A stretch of DNA of 64,000 nucleotides, taken from Pomphorhynchus laevis (lineage: Eukaryota; Acanthocephala; Palaeacanthocephala; Echinorhynchida; Pomphorhynchidae). The position numbers and the translations under genes are program-made. The notes under the pieces were generated by a model. It worked only from the letters and a program-made list of their open reading frames with translations. It was not told the origin of the DNA and made no database searches. This document shows, piece by piece, positions 62,930 to 64,000 of this stretch (its first letter is position 1; every line of letters begins with the position of its first letter). Where the stretch lies: NCBI GenBank assembly GCA_012934845.2, contig WNNJ02002553.1, positions 62,001 to 126,000 of the forward strand. The letters are read 5' to 3'.

Positions 62930-64000
62930 TGCTAAAAATTTCTTTCAACCCAAACGCTGAGGATCTATGCTGACCGACATTGAAGAAATTCTTGGTTGTT
63001 GGAAAGAGCATTTTAGGAGTATCCTTAATCCGATCGATATGTCTTCTATTGTAGAAGTAGAGCCTTTAGAACAATTTATGAAAGAGGTCATTGTTGTTGT
63101 TAAAAACTTCGTAATGGCAATTCTTATGGAGTCGATGAGATTCAACCATAAGTGTTAAAGGCTCTCTACGTTGTTGGAATGAATCGCTAACACGGATCTT
63201 CGATGTTGCATTAAAGTCTGGCAAGGTTCCTAGTGATTGGCGAACTGGGGTGGTGTTACCTATCTTTAAGAAAGGTGACCGAATAGTGTGTTCCAATTAT
63301 CGGGGCATCACTCTTCTTTGCCAAACTAGTAAGCTATTTGCTAGGATTCATGAGTTAAGGATACAATATATAGTTGATGGACGGTTGCAAGAGGAACAAT
63401 GCGGCTTTCGTCCAGGTCGTGAAACTACGGATCAGCTCTTTACTGTCCCAACTGTCCACGAATGGTCTTGGCAAAGTATGAATTGTGTTCGTGTTGTGGG
63501 TAGGAAGTGTGAATCATTTCCAGTAGGCGTGGGTCTTCGTCAAGGTTGTCCTTTGTCTCCACTTTTGTTCCTTGTTTACATGGATAAAATTACGAGACTG
63601 GCTGCTCTGTCGGATGTCGGTCATCAGTTCGGTTCCATCAGAATACCATCTCTCCTTTTTGCCGATAATGTTGTCTTGTTGGCTTCTTGTCCTGAAGACT
63701 TACAATGCCTACTAGATCGATTTACAATGGAATGCTAAGCGCCAGGGATGTTGGTTAGTACCTCCAAGACTGTCTCTATATGTTCGTCTCGGATTCAGAT
63801 GCCAATGTTAATCCGGATTGGGGAAAATGTTCTTCCTGATGTGGAGGATTTTAAGTATCTTGGGGTATTGCTCTTGAGGGACGGCAGGAACATCAGGGAG
63901 ATTGAGAAGCGGATTTGTGCAGCTAACGCAGCAATCCGTTCTTTGTACAGGTCTGTCGTGGTGAAGCGGGAGTTGAGTCTTCGAGCGAAGCTTTTGGTTT
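62930..64000 (+). mobile_element. APE-type LINE, RT part, second copy of the 13-16 kb family (runs off window)
   Basis: 5'-truncated copy starting at EEILGCWKEHFRSILNPID (62967). Then SGKVPSDWRTGVVLPIFKKG, SNYRGITLLCQTSKLFARI, EEQCGFRPGRETTDQLFT, an abrupt jump to NCVRVVGRKCESFPVGVGLR, QGCPLSPLLFLVYMDKITRL, LFADNVVLLASCPEDLQCLL and, after a frame change near 63735, DVEDFKYLGVLLLRDGRN and RSLYRSVVVKRELSLRAK. The jump at about 63470 lacks roughly 45 codons that should carry the first catalytic Asp (YDRV region). FADN replaces FADD. The copy is dead. The 3' end lies beyond the window. Confidence 0.88.

Noticed and set aside
1-64000. CRISPR arrays, rRNA or tRNA genes
   Set aside because: The repeats are satellites or transposon ends without spacers, and no tRNA cloverleaf or rRNA sequence was recognised.

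Overview
The window is AT-rich, intron-bearing animal DNA. Host exons with GT-AG borders, a TEA-domain transcription factor (a family of animals and their close relatives), Penelope-like elements, Merlin DNA transposons and several LINE families all point to an invertebrate metazoan. I cannot place the phylum. No bacterial-style operon, CRISPR array, rRNA or tRNA was seen. | Two host genes carry the window and converge tail to tail. On the plus strand, a FIG4/Sac3 phosphoinositide 5-phosphatase gene runs from the left edge (its 5' exons lie outside) to a stop at 18579. At least twelve exons have compatible phases and include the SAC catalytic motif. On the minus strand, a TEAD/Scalloped gene runs from about 45508 down to a stop at 18940. 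Ten exons encode the TEA DNA-binding domain and most of the Yorkie/YAP-binding domain. Only about 360 bp separates the two stops. Both genes were assembled by reading splice sites and family motifs, because most of the exons are too short to stand out as open frames. | The introns are filled with mobile DNA. FIG4 introns hold a decayed LINE (2.9-4.1 kb), a foldback element (5.7-5.9 kb), a Penelope-like fragment (5.1-5.7 kb), a 12-bp minisatellite present twice with its flank (9.4-11.4 kb) and a nearly full-length LINE (13.1-16.5 kb). That LINE lies in a recent 4744-bp tandem duplication that also copied a FIG4 exon. TEAD introns hold Penelope-like fragments, two Merlin transposase pieces, a 24-bp minisatellite with a 245-bp higher-order period, a 357-bp tandem repeat, a processed protein disulfide isomerase pseudogene (31.0-32.1 kb), a restriction-like-endonuclease LINE and a Penelope-like element with GIY-YIG and three hammerhead-ribozyme motifs (40.9-43.5 kb). 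| From 45.5 to 53.1 kb the sequence is AT-rich intergenic DNA with small repeats. From 53.1 to 61 kb a 90-bp satellite family surrounds a long minus-strand open frame (53344-55731) that joins a LINE endonuclease domain in frame to a host-like acidic, Asn/Ser-rich tail. The array also carries a CR1/L2-like LINE. The right edge holds a second copy of the 13-16 kb LINE family, running off the window. | A dispersed repeat with a conserved hairpin occurs at least a dozen times, next to three fragments of one Penelope-like family, and probably represents its termini or a non-autonomous derivative.
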